A stretch of 64,000 bases of DNA from Nemertoderma westbladi (taxonomy: Eukaryota > Xenacoelomorpha > Nemertodermatida > Nemertodermatidae), in assembly GCA_032718475.1 (NCBI GenBank), contig JAUCBJ010001841.1, forward strand, positions 1 to 64,000. Direction: 5' to 3'. The translations under genes were made by a program, and so were the position numbers. Below are positions 13,100 to 28,510 of the stretch, in pieces (positions within the stretch are counted from its first letter, which is position 1; every line of letters starts with the position of its first letter). The notes below the pieces were generated by a model. It was not told the DNA's origin and searched no databases. It saw only the letters and a program-made list of their open reading frames with translations.

Positions 13100-16000
13100 C
13101 AATACTCTCCAGAACAATACTCCCCAGAACAATACTCTCCAGAACAATACTCCCCAGAACAATACCTTCCAGAACAATACTCCCCAGAACAATACTCTCC
13201 AGAACAATACTCCCCAGAACAATACTCTCCAGAACAATACTCCCCAGAACAATACCTTCCAGAACAATACTCCCCAGAACAATACTCTCCAGAACAATAC
13301 TGCCCAGATCAATACTCCCCAGAACAATACTCCCCAGAACAATACTCCCCAGAACAATACTCTCCAGAACAATACTCCCCAGAACAATACCTTCCAGAAC
13401 AATACTCCCCAGAACAATACTCTCCAGAACAATACTGCCCAGATCAATACTCCCCAGAACAATACTCCCCAGAACAATACTCTCCAGAACAATACTCCCC
13501 AGAACAATACTCTCCAGAACAATACTCCCCAGAACAATACTCTCCAGAACAATACTCCCCAGAACAATACTCTCCAGAACAATACTCCCCAGAACAATAC
13601 CTTCCAGAACAATACTCCCCAGAACAATACTCTCCAGAACAATACTGCCCAGATCAATACTCCCCAGAACAATACTCCCCAGAACAATACCTTCCAGAAC
13701 AATACTCCCCAGAACAATACTCTCCAGAACAATACTGCCCAGATCAATACTCCCCAGAACAATACTCCCCAGAACAATACTCTCCAGAACAATACTCTCC
13801 AGAACAATACTCTCCAGAACAATACTCCCCAGAACAAAACTCTCCAGAACAATACTCCCCAGAACAATACTCCCCAGAACAATACTCTCCAGAACAATAC
13901 TCTCCAGAACAATACTCCCCAGATCAATACTCTCCAGAACAATACTCCCCAGAACAATACTCCCCAGAACAATACTCCCCAGAACAATACTCTCCAGAAC
14001 AATACTCCCCAGAACAATACCTTCCAGAACAATACTCCCCAGAACAATACTCTCCAGAACAATACTGCCCAGATCAATACTCCCCAGAACAATACTCCCC
14101 AGAACAATAATACTCCGCAGAACAATACTCCCCAGAACAAGACTCCCCAGAACAATACTCTCCAGAACAATACTCCCCAGAACAATTCTCCCCAGAACAA
14201 TACTCCAGAACAATACTCTCCAGAACAATACTCCCCAGAACAATACTCTCCAGAACAATACTCTCCAGAACAATACTCCCCAGAACAATACTCTCCAGAA
14301 CAATACTCTCCAGAACAATACTCCCCAGATCAATACTCCCCAGAACAATACTCCGCAGAACAATACTCCCCAGAACAAGACTCCCCAGAACAATACTCTC
14401 CAGAACAATACTCCCCAGATCAATACTCTCCAGAACAATACTCCCCAGATCAATACTCCCCACAACAATACTCTCCAGAACAATTACTCCCCAGAACAAT
14501 ACTCCCCAGAACAATACTCACCAGAACAATACTCTCCAGAACAATACTCCCCAGAACAATACTCTCCAGAACAATACTCTCCAGAACAATACTCCCCAGA
14601 ACAATACTCCCCAGAACAATACTCTCCAGAACAATACTCTCCAGAACAATACTCTCCAGAACAATACTCCCCAGAACAATACTCTCCAGAACAATACTCC
14701 CCAGATCAATACTCCCCACAACAATACTCTCCAGAACAATTACTCCCCAGAACAATACTCCCCAGAACAATACTCACCAGAACAATACTCCCCAGAACAA
14801 TACTCTCCAGAACAATACTCTCCAGAACAATACTCCCCAGAACAATACTCTCCAGAACAATACTCCCCAGAACAATACCTTCCAGAACAATACTCCCCAG
14901 AACAATACTCTCCAGAACAATACTCCCCAGAACAATACTCTCCAGAACAATACTCCCCAGAACAATACCTTCCAGAACAATACTCCCCAGAACAATACTC
15001 TCCAGAACAATACTGCCCAGATCAATACTCCCCAGAACAATACTCCCCAGAACAATACTCCCCAGAACAATACTCTCCAGAACAATACTCCCCAGAACAA
15101 TACCTTCCAGAACAATACTCCCCAGAACAATACTCTCCAGAACAATACTGCCCAGATCAATACTCCCCAGAACAATACTCCCCAGAACAATACTCTCCAG
15201 AACAATACTCCCCAGAACAATACTCTCCAGAACAATACTCCCCAGAACAATACTCTCCAGAACAATACTCCCCAGAACAATACTCTCCAGAACAATACTC
15301 CCCAGAACAATACCTTCCAGAACAATACTCCCCAGAACAATACTCTCCAGAACAATACTGCCCAGATCAATACTCCCCAGAACAATACTCCCCAGAACAA
15401 TACCTTCCAGAACAATACTCCCCAGAACAATACTCTCCAGAACAATACTGCCCAGATCAATACTCCCCAGAACAATACTCCCCAGAACAATACTCTCCAG
15501 AACAATACTCTCCAGAACAATACTCTCCAGAACAATACTCCCCAGAACAAAACTCTCCAGAACAATACTCCCCAGAACAATACTCCCCAGAACAATACTC
15601 TCCAGAACAATACTCTCCAGAACAATACTCCCCAGATCAATACTCTCCAGAACAATACTCCCCAGAACAATACTCCCCAGAACAATACTCCCCAGAACAA
15701 TACTCTCCAGAACAATACTCCCCAGAACAATACCTTCCAGAACAATACTCCCCAGAACAATACTCTCCAGAACAATACTGCCCAGATCAATACTCCCCAG
15801 AACAATACTCCCCAGAACAATAATACTCCGCAGAACAATACTCCCCAGAACAAGACTCCCCAGAACAATACTCTCCAGAACAATACTCCCCAGAACAATT
15901 CTCCCCAGAACAATACTCCAGAACAATACTCTCCAGAACAATACTCCCCAGAACAATACTCTCCAGAACAATACTCTCCAGAACAATACTCCCCAGAACA

Positions 16001-16525
16001 ATACTCTCCAGAACAATACTCTCCAGAACAATACTCCCCAGATCAATACTCCCCAGAACAATACTCCGCAGAACAATACTCCCCAGAACAAGACTCCCCA
16101 GAACAATACTCTCCAGAACAATACTCCCCAGATCAATACTCTCCAGAACAATACTCCCCAGATCAATACTCCCCACAACAATACTCTCCAGAACAATTAC
16201 TCCCCAGAACAATACTCCCCAGAACAATACTCACCAGAACAATACTCTCCAGAACAATACTCCCCAGAACAATACTCTCCAGAACAATACTCTCCAGAAC
16301 AATACTCCCCAGAACAATACTCCCCAGAACAATACTCTCCAGAACAATACTCTCCAGAACAATACTCTCCAGAACAATACTCCCCAGAACAATACTCTCC
16401 AGAACAATACTCCCCAGATCAATACTCCCCACAACAATACTCTCCAGAACAATTACTCCCCAGAACAATACTCCCCAGAACAATACTCACCAGAACAATA
16501 CTCCCCAGAACAATACTCTCCAGAA
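13100..16525. repeat. 1,713-bp tandem duplication inside the satellite
   Basis: The segment from about 13,100 to 14,813 is repeated immediately from about 14,813 to 16,525. Marker variants recur at a constant offset of 1,713 bp, for example the AATAATACTCCGCAG cassette at 14,106 and 15,819. The edges are approximate because both flanks are the same satellite. Confidence 0.75.
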
Positions 16526-19500
16526 CAATACTCCCCAGAACAATACTCTCCAGAACAATACTCCCCAGATCAATACTCCCCACAACAATACTCTCCAGAA
16601 CAATTACTCCCCAGAACAATACTCTCCAGAACAATACTCCCCAGAACAATACTCCCCAGATCAATACTCTCCAGAACAATACTCCCCAGAACAATACTCC
16701 CCAGAACAATACTCTCCAGAACAATACTCCCCAGAACAATACTCTCCAGAACAATACTCTCCAGAACAATACTCCCGAGAACAATACTCCCCAGAACAAT
16801 ACTCTCCAGAACAATACTCCCCAGATCAATACTCCCCACAACAATACTCTCCAGAACAATTACTCCCCAGAACAATACTCTCCAGAACAATACTCCCCAG
16901 AACAATACTCCCCAGATCAATACTCTCCAGAACAATACTCCCCATATCAATACTCCCCACAACAATACTCTCCAGAACAATTACTCCCCAGAACAATACT
17001 CTCCAGAACAATACTCTCCAGAACAATACTCCCCAGAACAATACTCCCCAGAACAAAACTCCCCAGAACAATACTCTCCGGAACAATACTCTCCAGAACA
17101 ATACTCCCCAGAACAATACTCTCCAGAACAATACTCCCCACAACAATACTCTCCAGAACAATTACTCCCCAGAACAATACTCCCCACAACAATACTCTCC
17201 AGAACAATTACTCCCCAGAACAATATTCCCCAGAACAATACTCCCCAGAACAATACTCTCCAGAACAATACTCTCCAGAACAATACTCTCCAGAACAATA
17301 CTCTCCAGAACAATACTCCCCAGATCAATACTCTCCAGAACAATACTCCCCAGAACAATACTCTCCAGAACAATACTCCCCAGAACAATACTCTCCAGAA
17401 CAATACTGCCCAGATCAATACTCCCCAGAACAATACTCCCCAGAACAATAATACTCCGCAGAACAATACTCCCCAGAACAAGACTCCCCAGAACAATACT
17501 CTCCAGAACAATACTCCCCAGAACAATTCTCCCCAGAACAATACTCCAGAACAATACTCCCCAGAACAATACTCCTCAGAACAATACTCCCCAGAACAAT
17601 ACTCCCCAGAACAATACTCCCCAGAACAATACTCCCTATAACAATACTCCCCAGAACAATACTCCCCAGAACAATACTCTCCAGAACAATACTCCCCACA
17701 ACAATACTCTCCAGAACAATTACTCCCCAGAACAATACTCCCCACAACAATACTCTCCAGAACAATTACTCCCCAGAACAATATTCCCCAGAACAATACT
17801 CTCCAGAACAATACTCTCCAGAACAATACTCTCCAGAACAATACTCTCCAGAACAATACTCCCCAGATCAATACTCTCCAGAACAATACTCCCCAGAACA
17901 ATACTCTCCAGAACAATACTCCCCAGAACAATACTCTCCAGAACAATACTGCCCAGATCAATACTCCCCAGAACAATACTCCCCAGAACAATAATACTCC
18001 GCAGAACAATACTCCCCAGAACAAGACTCCCCAGAACAATACTCTCCAGAACAATACTCCCCAGAACAATTCTCCCCAGAACAATACTCCAGAACAATAC
18101 TCCCCAGAACAATACTCCCCAGAACAATACTCCCCAGAACAATACTCCCCAGAACAATACTCCCCAGAACAATACTCCCTATAACAATACTCCCCAGAAC
18201 AATACTCCCCAGAACAATACCAGAACAATACACCCCAGAACAATACTCCCCAGAACAATACTCCCTACAACAATACTCCCTACAACAATACTCACCAGAA
18301 CAATACTCTCCAGAACAATAATACTCTCCAGAACAATACTCCCCAGAACAATACTCACCAGAACAATACTCCCCAGAACAATACTCCCCAGAACAATACT
18401 CTCCAGAACAATACTCCCCAGAACAATACTCCCCAGAACAATACACCCCAGAACAATACTCCCCAGAACAATACTCCCCAGAACAATACTCTCCAGAACA
18501 ATACTCCCCAGAACAATACTCCCCAGAACAATACTCCCCAGAACAATACTCCCCAGAACAATACTCTCCAGAACAATACTCCCCAGAACAATACTCCCCA
18601 GAACAATTACTCCCCAGAACAATACTCCCCAGAACAATACTCCCCAGAACAATACTCCCCAGAACAATACTCTCCAGAACAATACTCCCCAGATCAATAC
18701 TCCCCACATCAATACTCTCCAGAACAATTACTCCCCAGAACAATACTCCCCAGAACAATACTCACCAGAACAATACTCACCAGAACAATACTCCCCAGAA
18801 CAATACTCTCCAGAACAATACTCCCCAGAACAATACTCCCCAGAACAATACTCACCAGAACAATACTCCCCAGAACAATACTCTCCAGAACAATACTCCC
18901 CAGAACAATACTCTCCAGAACAATACTCCCCAGATCAATACTCCCCACAACAATACTCCCCACAACAATACTCACCAGAACAATACTCCCCAGAACAATA
19001 CTCTCCAGAACAATACTCCCCAGAACAATACTCCCCAGAACAATACTCACCAGAACAATACTCCCCAGAACAATACTCTCCAGAACAATACTCCCCAGAA
19101 CAATACTCCCCAGAACAATACTCCCCAGAACAATACTCACCAGAACAATACTCCCCAGAACAATACTCTCCAGAACAATACTCCCCAGAACAATACTCTC
19201 CAGAACAATACTCCCCAGATCAATACTCCCCACAACAATACTCTCCAGAACAATTACTCCCCATAACAATACTCTCCAGAACAATACTCCCCAGAACAAT
19301 ACTCTCCAGAACAATACTCCCCACAACAATACTCCCCAGAACAATACTCCCCAGAACAATACTCTCCAGAACAATACTCCCCAGAACAATACTCTCCAGA
19401 AAAATACTCCCCAGATCAATACTCCCCACAACAATACTCTCCAGAACAATTACTCCCCAGAACAATACTCTCCAGAACAATACTCCCCAGAACAATACTC

Positions 19501-22500
19501 TCCAGAACAATACTCCCCAGAACAATACTCCCCAGAACAATACTCCCCAGAACAATACTCTCCAGAACAATACTCCCCAGAACAATACCAGAACAATACA
19601 CCCCAGAACAATACTCTCCAGAACAATACTCTCCAGAACAATACTCCCCAGAACAATACTCCCCAGAACAATACTCTCCAGAACAATACTCTCCAGAACA
19701 ATACTCTCCAGAACAATACTCCCCAGAACAATACTCTCCAGAACAATACTCCCCAGATCAATACTCCCCACAACATTACTCTCCAGAACAATTACTCCCC
19801 AGAACAATACTCCCCAGAACAATACTCACCAGAACAATACTCCCCAGAACAATACTCTCCAGAACAATACTCTCCAGAACAATACTCCCCAGAACAATAC
19901 TCTCCAGAACAATACTCCCCAGAACAATACCTTCCAGAACAATACTCCCCAGAACAATACTCTCCAGAACAATACTCCCCAGAACAATACTCTCCAGAAC
20001 AATACTCCCCAGAACAATACCTTCCAGAACAATACTCCCCAGAACAATACTCTCCAGAACAATACTGCCCAGATCAATACTCCCCAGAACAATACTCCCC
20101 AGAACAATACTCCCCAGAACAATACTCTCCAGAACAATACTCCCCAGAACAATACCTTCCAGAACAATACTCCCCAGAACAATACTCTCCAGAACAATAC
20201 TGCCCAGATCAATACTCCCCAGAACAATACTCCCCAGAACAATACTCTCCAGAACAATACTCCCCAGAACAATACTCTCCAGAACAATACTCCCCAGAAC
20301 AATACTCTCCAGAACAATACTCCCCAGAACAATACTCTCCAGAACAATACTCCCCAGAACAATACCTTCCAGAACAATACTCCCCAGAACAATACTCTCC
20401 AGAACAATACTGCCCAGATCAATACTCCCCAGAACAATACTCCCCAGAACAATACCTTCCAGAACAATACTCCCCAGAACAATACTCTCCAGAACAATAC
20501 TGCCCAGATCAATACTCCCCAGAACAATACTCCCCAGAACAATACTCTCCAGAACAATACTCTCCAGAACAATACTCTCCAGAACAATACTCCCCAGAAC
20601 AAAACTCTCCAGAACAATACTCCCCAGAACAATACTCCCCAGAACAATACTCTCCAGAACAATACTCTCCAGAACAATACTCCCCAGATCAATACTCTCC
20701 AGAACAATACTCCCCAGAACAATACTCCCCAGAACAATACTCCCCAGAACAATACTCTCCAGAACAATACTCCCCAGAACAATACCTTCCAGAACAATAC
20801 TCCCCAGAACAATACTCTCCAGAACAATACTGCCCAGATCAATACTCCCCAGAACAATACTCCCCAGAACAATAATACTCCGCAGAACAATACTCCCCAG
20901 AACAAGACTCCCCAGAACAATACTCTCCAGAACAATACTCCCCAGAACAATTCTCCCCAGAACAATACTCCAGAACAATACTCTCCAGAACAATACTCCC
21001 CAGAACAATACTCTCCAGAACAATACTCTCCAGAACAATACTCCCCAGAACAATACTCTCCAGAACAATACTCTCCAGAACAATACTCCCCAGATCAATA
21101 CTCCCCAGAACAATACTCCGCAGAACAATACTCCCCAGAACAAGACTCCCCAGAACAATACTCTCCAGAACAATACTCCCCAGATCAATACTCTCCAGAA
21201 CAATACTCCCCAGATCAATACTCCCCACAACAATACTCTCCAGAACAATTACTCCCCAGAACAATACTCCCCAGAACAATACTCACCAGAACAATACTCT
21301 CCAGAACAATACTCCCCAGAACAATACTCTCCAGAACAATACTCTCCAGAACAATACTCCCCAGAACAATACTCCCCAGAACAATACTCTCCAGAACAAT
21401 ACTCTCCAGAACAATACTCTCCAGAACAATACTCCCCAGAACAATACTCTCCAGAACAATACTCCCCAGATCAATACTCCCCACAACAATACTCTCCAGA
21501 ACAATTACTCCCCAGAACAATACTCCCCAGAACAATACTCACCAGAACAATACTCCCCAGAACAATACTCTCCAGAACAATACTCCCCAGAACAATACTC
21601 TCCAGAACAATACTCCCCAGATCAATACTCCCCACAACAATACTCTCCAGAACAATTACTCCCCAGAACAATACTCTCCAGAACAATACTCCCCAGAACA
21701 ATACTCCCCAGATCAATACTCTCCAGAACAATACTCCCCAGAACAATACTCCCCAGAACAATACTCTCCAGAACAATACTCCCCAGAACAATACTCTCCA
21801 GAACAATACTCTCCAGAACAATACTCCCGAGAACAATACTCCCCAGAACAATACTCTCCAGAACAATACTCCCCAGATCAATACTCCCCACAACAATACT
21901 CTCCAGAACAATTACTCCCCAGAACAATACTCTCCAGAACAATACTCCCCAGAACAATACTCCCCAGATCAATACTCTCCAGAACAATACTCCCCATATC
22001 AATACTCCCCACAACAATACTCTCCAGAACAATTACTCCCCAGAACAATACTCTCCAGAACAATACTCTCCAGAACAATACTCCCCAGAACAATACTCCC
22101 CAGAACAAAACTCCCCAGAACAATACTCTCCGGAACAATACTCTCCAGAACAATACTCCCCAGAACAATACTCTCCAGAACAATACTCCCCACAACAATA
22201 CTCTCCAGAACAATTACTCCCCAGAACAATACTCCCCACAACAATACTCTCCAGAACAATTACTCCCCAGAACAATATTCCCCAGAACAATACTCCCCAG
22301 AACAATACTCTCCAGAACAATACTCTCCAGAACAATACTCTCCAGAACAATACTCTCCAGAACAATACTCCCCAGATAAATACTCTCCAGAACAATACTC
22401 CCCAGAACAATACTCTCCAGAACAATACTCCCCAGAACAATACTCTCCAGAACAATACTGCCCAGATCAATACTCCCCAGAACAATACTCCCCAGAACAA

Positions 22501-24650
22501 TAATACTCCGCAGAACAATACTCCCCAGAACAAGACTCCCCAGAACAATACTCTCCAGAACAATACTCCCCAGAACAATTCTCCCCAGAACAATACTCCA
22601 GAACAATACTCCCCAGAACAATACTCCCCAGAACAATACTCCCCAGAACAATACTCCCCAGAACAATACTCCCCAGAACAATACTCCCTATAACAATACT
22701 CCCCAGAACAATACTCCCCAGAACAATACTCTCCAGAACAATACTCCCCACAACAATACTCTCCAGAACAATTACTCCCCAGAACAATACTCCCCACAAC
22801 AATACTCTCCAGAACAATTACTCCCCAGAACAATATTCCCCAGAACAATACTCTCCAGAACAATACTCTCCAGAACAATACTCTCCAGAACAATACTCTC
22901 CAGAACAATACTCCCCAGATCAATACTCTCCAGAACAATACTCCCCAGAACAATACTCTCCAGAACAATACTCCCCAGAACAATACTCTCCAGAACAATA
23001 CTGCCCAGATCAATACTCCCCAGAACAATACTCCCCAGAACAATAATACTCCGCAGAACAATACTCCCCAGAACAAGACTCCCCAGAACAATACTCTCCA
23101 GAACAATACTCCCCAGAACAATTCTCCCCAGAACAATACTCCAGAACAATACTCCCCAGAACAATACTCCCCAGAACAATACTCCCCAGAACAATACTCC
23201 CCAGAACAATACTCCCCAGAACAATACTCCCTATAACAATACTCCCCAGAACAATACTCCCCAGAACAATACCAGAACAATACACCCCAGAACAATACTC
23301 CCCAGAACAATACTCCCTACAACAATACTCCCTACAACAATACTCACCAGAACAATACTCTCCAGAACAATAATACTCTCCAGAACAATACTCCCCAGAA
23401 CAATACTCACCAGAACAATACTCCCCAGAACAATACTCCCCAGAACAATACTCTCCAGAACAATACTCCCCAGAACAATACTCCCCAGAACAATACACCC
23501 CAGAACAATACTCCCCAGAACAATACTCCCCAGAACAATACTCTCCAGAACAATACTCCCCAGAACAATACTCCCCAGAACAATACTCCCCAGAACAATA
23601 CTCCCCAGAACAATACTCTCCAGAACAATACTCCCCAGAACAATACTCCCCAGAACAATTACTCCCCAGAACAATACTCCCCAGAACAATACTCCCCAGA
23701 ACAATACTCCCCAGAACAATACTCTCCAGAACAATACTCCCCAGATCAATACTCCCCACAACAATACTCTCCAGAACAATTACTCCCCAGAACAATACTC
23801 CCCAGAACAATACTCACCAGAACAATACTCACCAGAACAATACTCCCCAGAACAATACTCTCCAGAACAATACTCCCCAGAACAATACTCCCCAGAACAA
23901 TACTCACCAGAACAATACTCCCCAGAACAATACTCTCCAGAACAATACTCCCCAGAACAATACTCTCCAGAACAATACTCCCCAGATCAATACTCCCCAC
24001 AACAATACTCCCCACAACAATACTCACCAGAACAATACTCCCCAGAACAATACTCTCCAGAACAATACTCCCCAGAACAATACTCCCCAGAACAATACTC
24101 ACCAGAACAATACTCCCCAGAACAATACTCTCCAGAACAATACTCCCCAGAACAATACTCCCCAGAACAATACTCCCCAGAACAATACTCACCAGAACAA
24201 TACTCCCCAGAACAATACTCTCCAGAACAATACTCCCCAGAACAATACTCTCCAGAACAATACTCCCCAGATCAATACTCCCCACAACAATACTCTCCAG
24301 AACAATTACTCCCCATAACAATACTCTCCAGAACAATACTCCCCAGAACAATACTCTCCAGAACAATACTCCCCACAACAATACTCCCCAGAACAATACT
24401 CCCCAGAACAATACTCTCCAGAACAATACTCCCCAGAACAATACTCTCCAGAAAAATACTCCCCAGATCAATACTCCCCACAACAATACTCTCCAGAACA
24501 ATTACTCCCCAGAACAATACTCTCCAGAACAATACTCCCCAGAACAATACTCTCCAGAACAATACTCCCCAGAACAATACTCCCCAGAACAATACTCCCC
24601 AGAACAATACTCCCCAGAACAATACCAGAACAATACACCCCAGAACAATA
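14545..24650. repeat. 5,052-bp tandem duplication inside the satellite
   Basis: The block from about 14,545 to 19,597 is followed directly by a near-identical copy from about 19,597 to 24,650. The constant offset of 5,052 bp is seen at several landmarks: AATAATACTCCGCAG at 15,819/20,871, 17,447/22,498 and 17,990/23,042, the ACTCCCTATAAC variant at 17,634/22,686, and the AATACCAGAAC break at 18,218/23,270. Only scattered single-base differences separate the copies where compared. This indicates a recent unequal exchange or replication-slippage event. Confidence 0.8.
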
Positions 24651-25883
24651 CTCCCCAGAACAATACTCCCTACAACAATACTCCCTACAACAATACTCAC
24701 CAGAACAATACTCCCCAGAACAATACTCTCCAGAACAATACTCCCCAGAACAATACTCCCCAGAACAATACACCCCAGAACAATACTCCCCAGAACAATA
24801 CTCTCCAGAACAATACTCCCCAGAACAATACTCCCCAGAACAATACTCCCCAGAACAATACTCCCCAGAACAATACTCTCCAGAACAATACTCCCCAGAA
24901 CAATACTCCCCAGAACAATTACTCCCCAGAACAATACTCCCCAGAACAATACTCCCCAGAACAATACTCCCCAGAACAATACTCTCCAGAACAATACTCC
25001 CCAGATCAATACTCCCCACAACAATACTCTCCAGAACAATTACTCCCCAGAACAATACTCCCCAGAACAATACTCACCAGAACAATACTCACCAGAACAA
25101 TACTCCCCAGAACAATACTCTCCAGAACAATACTCCCCAGAACAATACTCCCCAGAACAATACTCACCAGAACAATACTCCCCAGAACAATACTCTCCAG
25201 AACAATACTCCCCAGAACAATACTCTCCAGAACAATACTCCCCAGATCAATACTCCCCACAACAATACTCCCCACAACAATACTCACCAGAACAATACTC
25301 CCCAGAACAATACTCTCCAGAACAATACTCCCCAGAACAATACTCCCCAGAACAATACTCACCAGAACAATACTCCCCAGAACAATACTCTCCAGAACAA
25401 TACTCCCCAGAACAATACTCCCCAGAACAATACTCCCCAGAACAATACTCACCAGAACAATACTCCCCAGAACAATACTCTCCAGAACAATACTCCCCAG
25501 AACAATACTCTCCAGAACAATACTCCCCAGATCAATACTCCCCACAACAATACTCTCCAGAACAATTACTCCCCAGAACAATACTCTCCAGAACAATACT
25601 CCCCAGAACAATACTCTCCAGAACAATACTCCCCACAACAATACTCCCCAGAACAATACTCCCCAGAACAATACTCTCCAGAACAATACTCCCCAGAACA
25701 ATACTCTCCAGAAAAATACTCCCCAGATCAATACTCCCCACAACAATACTCTCCAGAACAATTACTCCCCAGAACAATACTCTCCAGAACAATACTCCCC
25801 AGAACAATACTCTCCAGAACAATACTCCCCAGAACAATACTCCCCAGAACAATACTCCCCAGAACAATACTCCCCAGAACAAT
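23270..25883. repeat. About 1.3-kb tandem duplication inside the satellite
   Basis: The segment from about 23,270 to 24,622 is repeated from about 24,622 to 25,883, with an offset of 1,260 bp over most of its length. The second copy lacks some units near its left end. Both copies begin with the AATACCAGAACAATACACC variant followed by two ACTCCCTACAAC units. Confidence 0.7.
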
Positions 25884-28510
25884 ACTCTCCAGAACAATAC
25901 TCCCCACAACAATACTCTCCAGAACAATTACTCCCCAGAACAATACTCTCCAGAACAATTACTCCCCAGAACAATACTCCCCACAACAATACTCTCCAGT
26001 TCAATTACTCCCCAGAACAATATTCCCCAGAACAATACTCCCCAGAACAATATTCCCCAGAACAATACTCCCCAGAACAATACTCTCCAGAACAATACTC
26101 CCCAGAACAATACTCCCCAGAACAATACTCCCCAGAACAATACTCCCCAGAACAATACTCCCCAGAACAATACTCCCCAGAACAATACTCCCCAGAACAA
26201 TTACTCCCCAGAACAATACTCCCCAGAACAATACTCCCCAGAACAATATTCCCCAGAACAATACTCTCCAGAACAATACTCCCCAGAACAATACTCTCCA
26301 GAACAATACTCCCCACAACAATACTCTCCAGAACAATTACTCCCCAGAACAATACTCCCCACAACAATACTCTCCAGAACAATTACTCCCCAGAACAATA
26401 TTCCCCAGAACAATACTCCCCAGAACAATACTCTCCAGAACAATAATCTCCACAACAATACTCCCCAGAACAATACTCACTAGAACAATACTCCCCAGAA
26501 CAATACTCTCCAGAACAATACTCCCCACAACAATACTCTCCAGAACAATTACTCCCCAGAACAATACTCCCCACAACAATACTCCCCAGAACAATACTCC
26601 CCACAACAATACTCTCCAGAACAATTACTCCCCAGAACAATATTCCCCAGAACAATACTCCCCAGAACAATACTCCCCAGAACAATACTCTCCAGAACAA
26701 TACTCCCCAGAACAATACTCACTAGAACAATACTCCCCAGAACAATACTCTCCAGAACAATACTCCCCACAACAATACTCTCCAGAACAATTACTCCCCA
26801 GAACAATACTCCCCACAACAATACTCTCCAGAACAATTACTCCCCAGAACAATATTCCCCAGAACAATACTCCCCAGAACAATACTCTCCAGAACAATAC
26901 TCCCCAGAACAATCCCAGAACAATACTCCCCAGAACAATTACTCCCCAGAACAATACTCTCCAGAACAATACTCCCCAGAACAATACTCTCCAGAACAAT
27001 ACTCCCCAGATCAATACTCCCCAGAACAATACTCTCCAGAACAATTACTCCCCAGAACAATATTCCCCAGAACAATACTCCCCAGAACAATACTCCCCAG
27101 AACAATACTCTCCAGAACAATACTCCCCACAACAATACTCTCCAGAACAATTACTCCCCAGAACAATACTCCCCACAACAATACTCTCCAGAACAATTAC
27201 TCCCCAGAACAATATTCCCCAGAACAATACTCCCCAGAACAATACTCTCCAGAACAATACTCCCCAGAACAATCCCAGAACAATACTCCCCACAACAATA
27301 CTCTCCAGAACAATACTCCCCAGATCAATACTCTCCAGAACAATACTTCCCAGAACAATACTCCCCAGAACAATACTCTCCAGAACAATACTCCCCAGAT
27401 CAATACTCTCCAGAACAATACTCCCCAGAACAATACTCCCCAGAACAATACTCCCCAGAACAATACTCCCCAGAACAATACTCCCCAGAACAATACTCCC
27501 CAGAACAATACTCTCCAGAACAATACTCCCCAGAACAATACTCTCCAGAACAAAACTCCCCAGAACAATACTCCCCAGAACAATACTCCCCACAACAATA
27601 CTCCCCAGAACAATTACTCCCCAGAACAATACTCTCCAGAACAATACTCCCCAGAACAATACTCTCCAGAACAATACTCCCCAGATCAATACTCCCCAGA
27701 ACAATACTCTCCAGAACAATTACTCCCCAGAACAATACTCCCCACAACAATACTCTCCAGAACAATTACTCCCCAGAACAATACTCCCCACAACAATACT
27801 CTCCAGAACAATTACTCCCCAGAACAATACTCTCCAGAACAATACTCTCCAGAACAATTACTCCCCAGAACAATACTCCCCACAACAATACTCTCCAGAA
27901 CAATTACTCCCCAGAACAATACTCCCCACAACAATACTCCCCAGAACGATTACTCCCCAGAACAATACTCTCCAGAACAATACTCTCCAGAACAATTACT
28001 CCCCAGAACAATACTCTCCAGAACAATTACTCCCCAGAACAATACTCTCCAGAACAATTACTCCCCAGAACAATACTCTCCAGAACAATACTCCCCACAA
28101 CAATACTCCCCAGAACAATTACTCCCCAGAACAATACTCTCCAGAACAATACTCCCCAGAACAATACTCTCCAGAACAATACTCCCCAGATCAATACTCC
28201 CCAGAACAATACTCTCCAGAACAATTACTCCCCAGAACAATACTCCCCAGATCAATACTCTCCAGAACAATACTCCCCAGAACAATACTCCCCAGAACAA
28301 TACTCTCCAGAACAATACTCCCCAGAACAATACTCCCCAGAACAATACTCCCCACAACAATACTCTCCAGAACAATTACTCCCCAGAACAATACTCCCCA
28401 TAACAATACTCCCCAGAACAATTACTCTCCAGAACAATACTCTCCAGAACAATACTCCCCAGAACAATACTCCCCAGACCAACACTCCCCAGAACAATAC
28501 ACCAACAATA

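Noticed and set aside
4646..28425. Dozens of long ORFs on both strands, up to 1,189 codons
   Set aside because: They follow from a 15-bp unit without stops in any frame. Codon content is a fixed pentapeptide repeat, the same stretch is open in several frames and on both strands, and no splice or start context supports expression.
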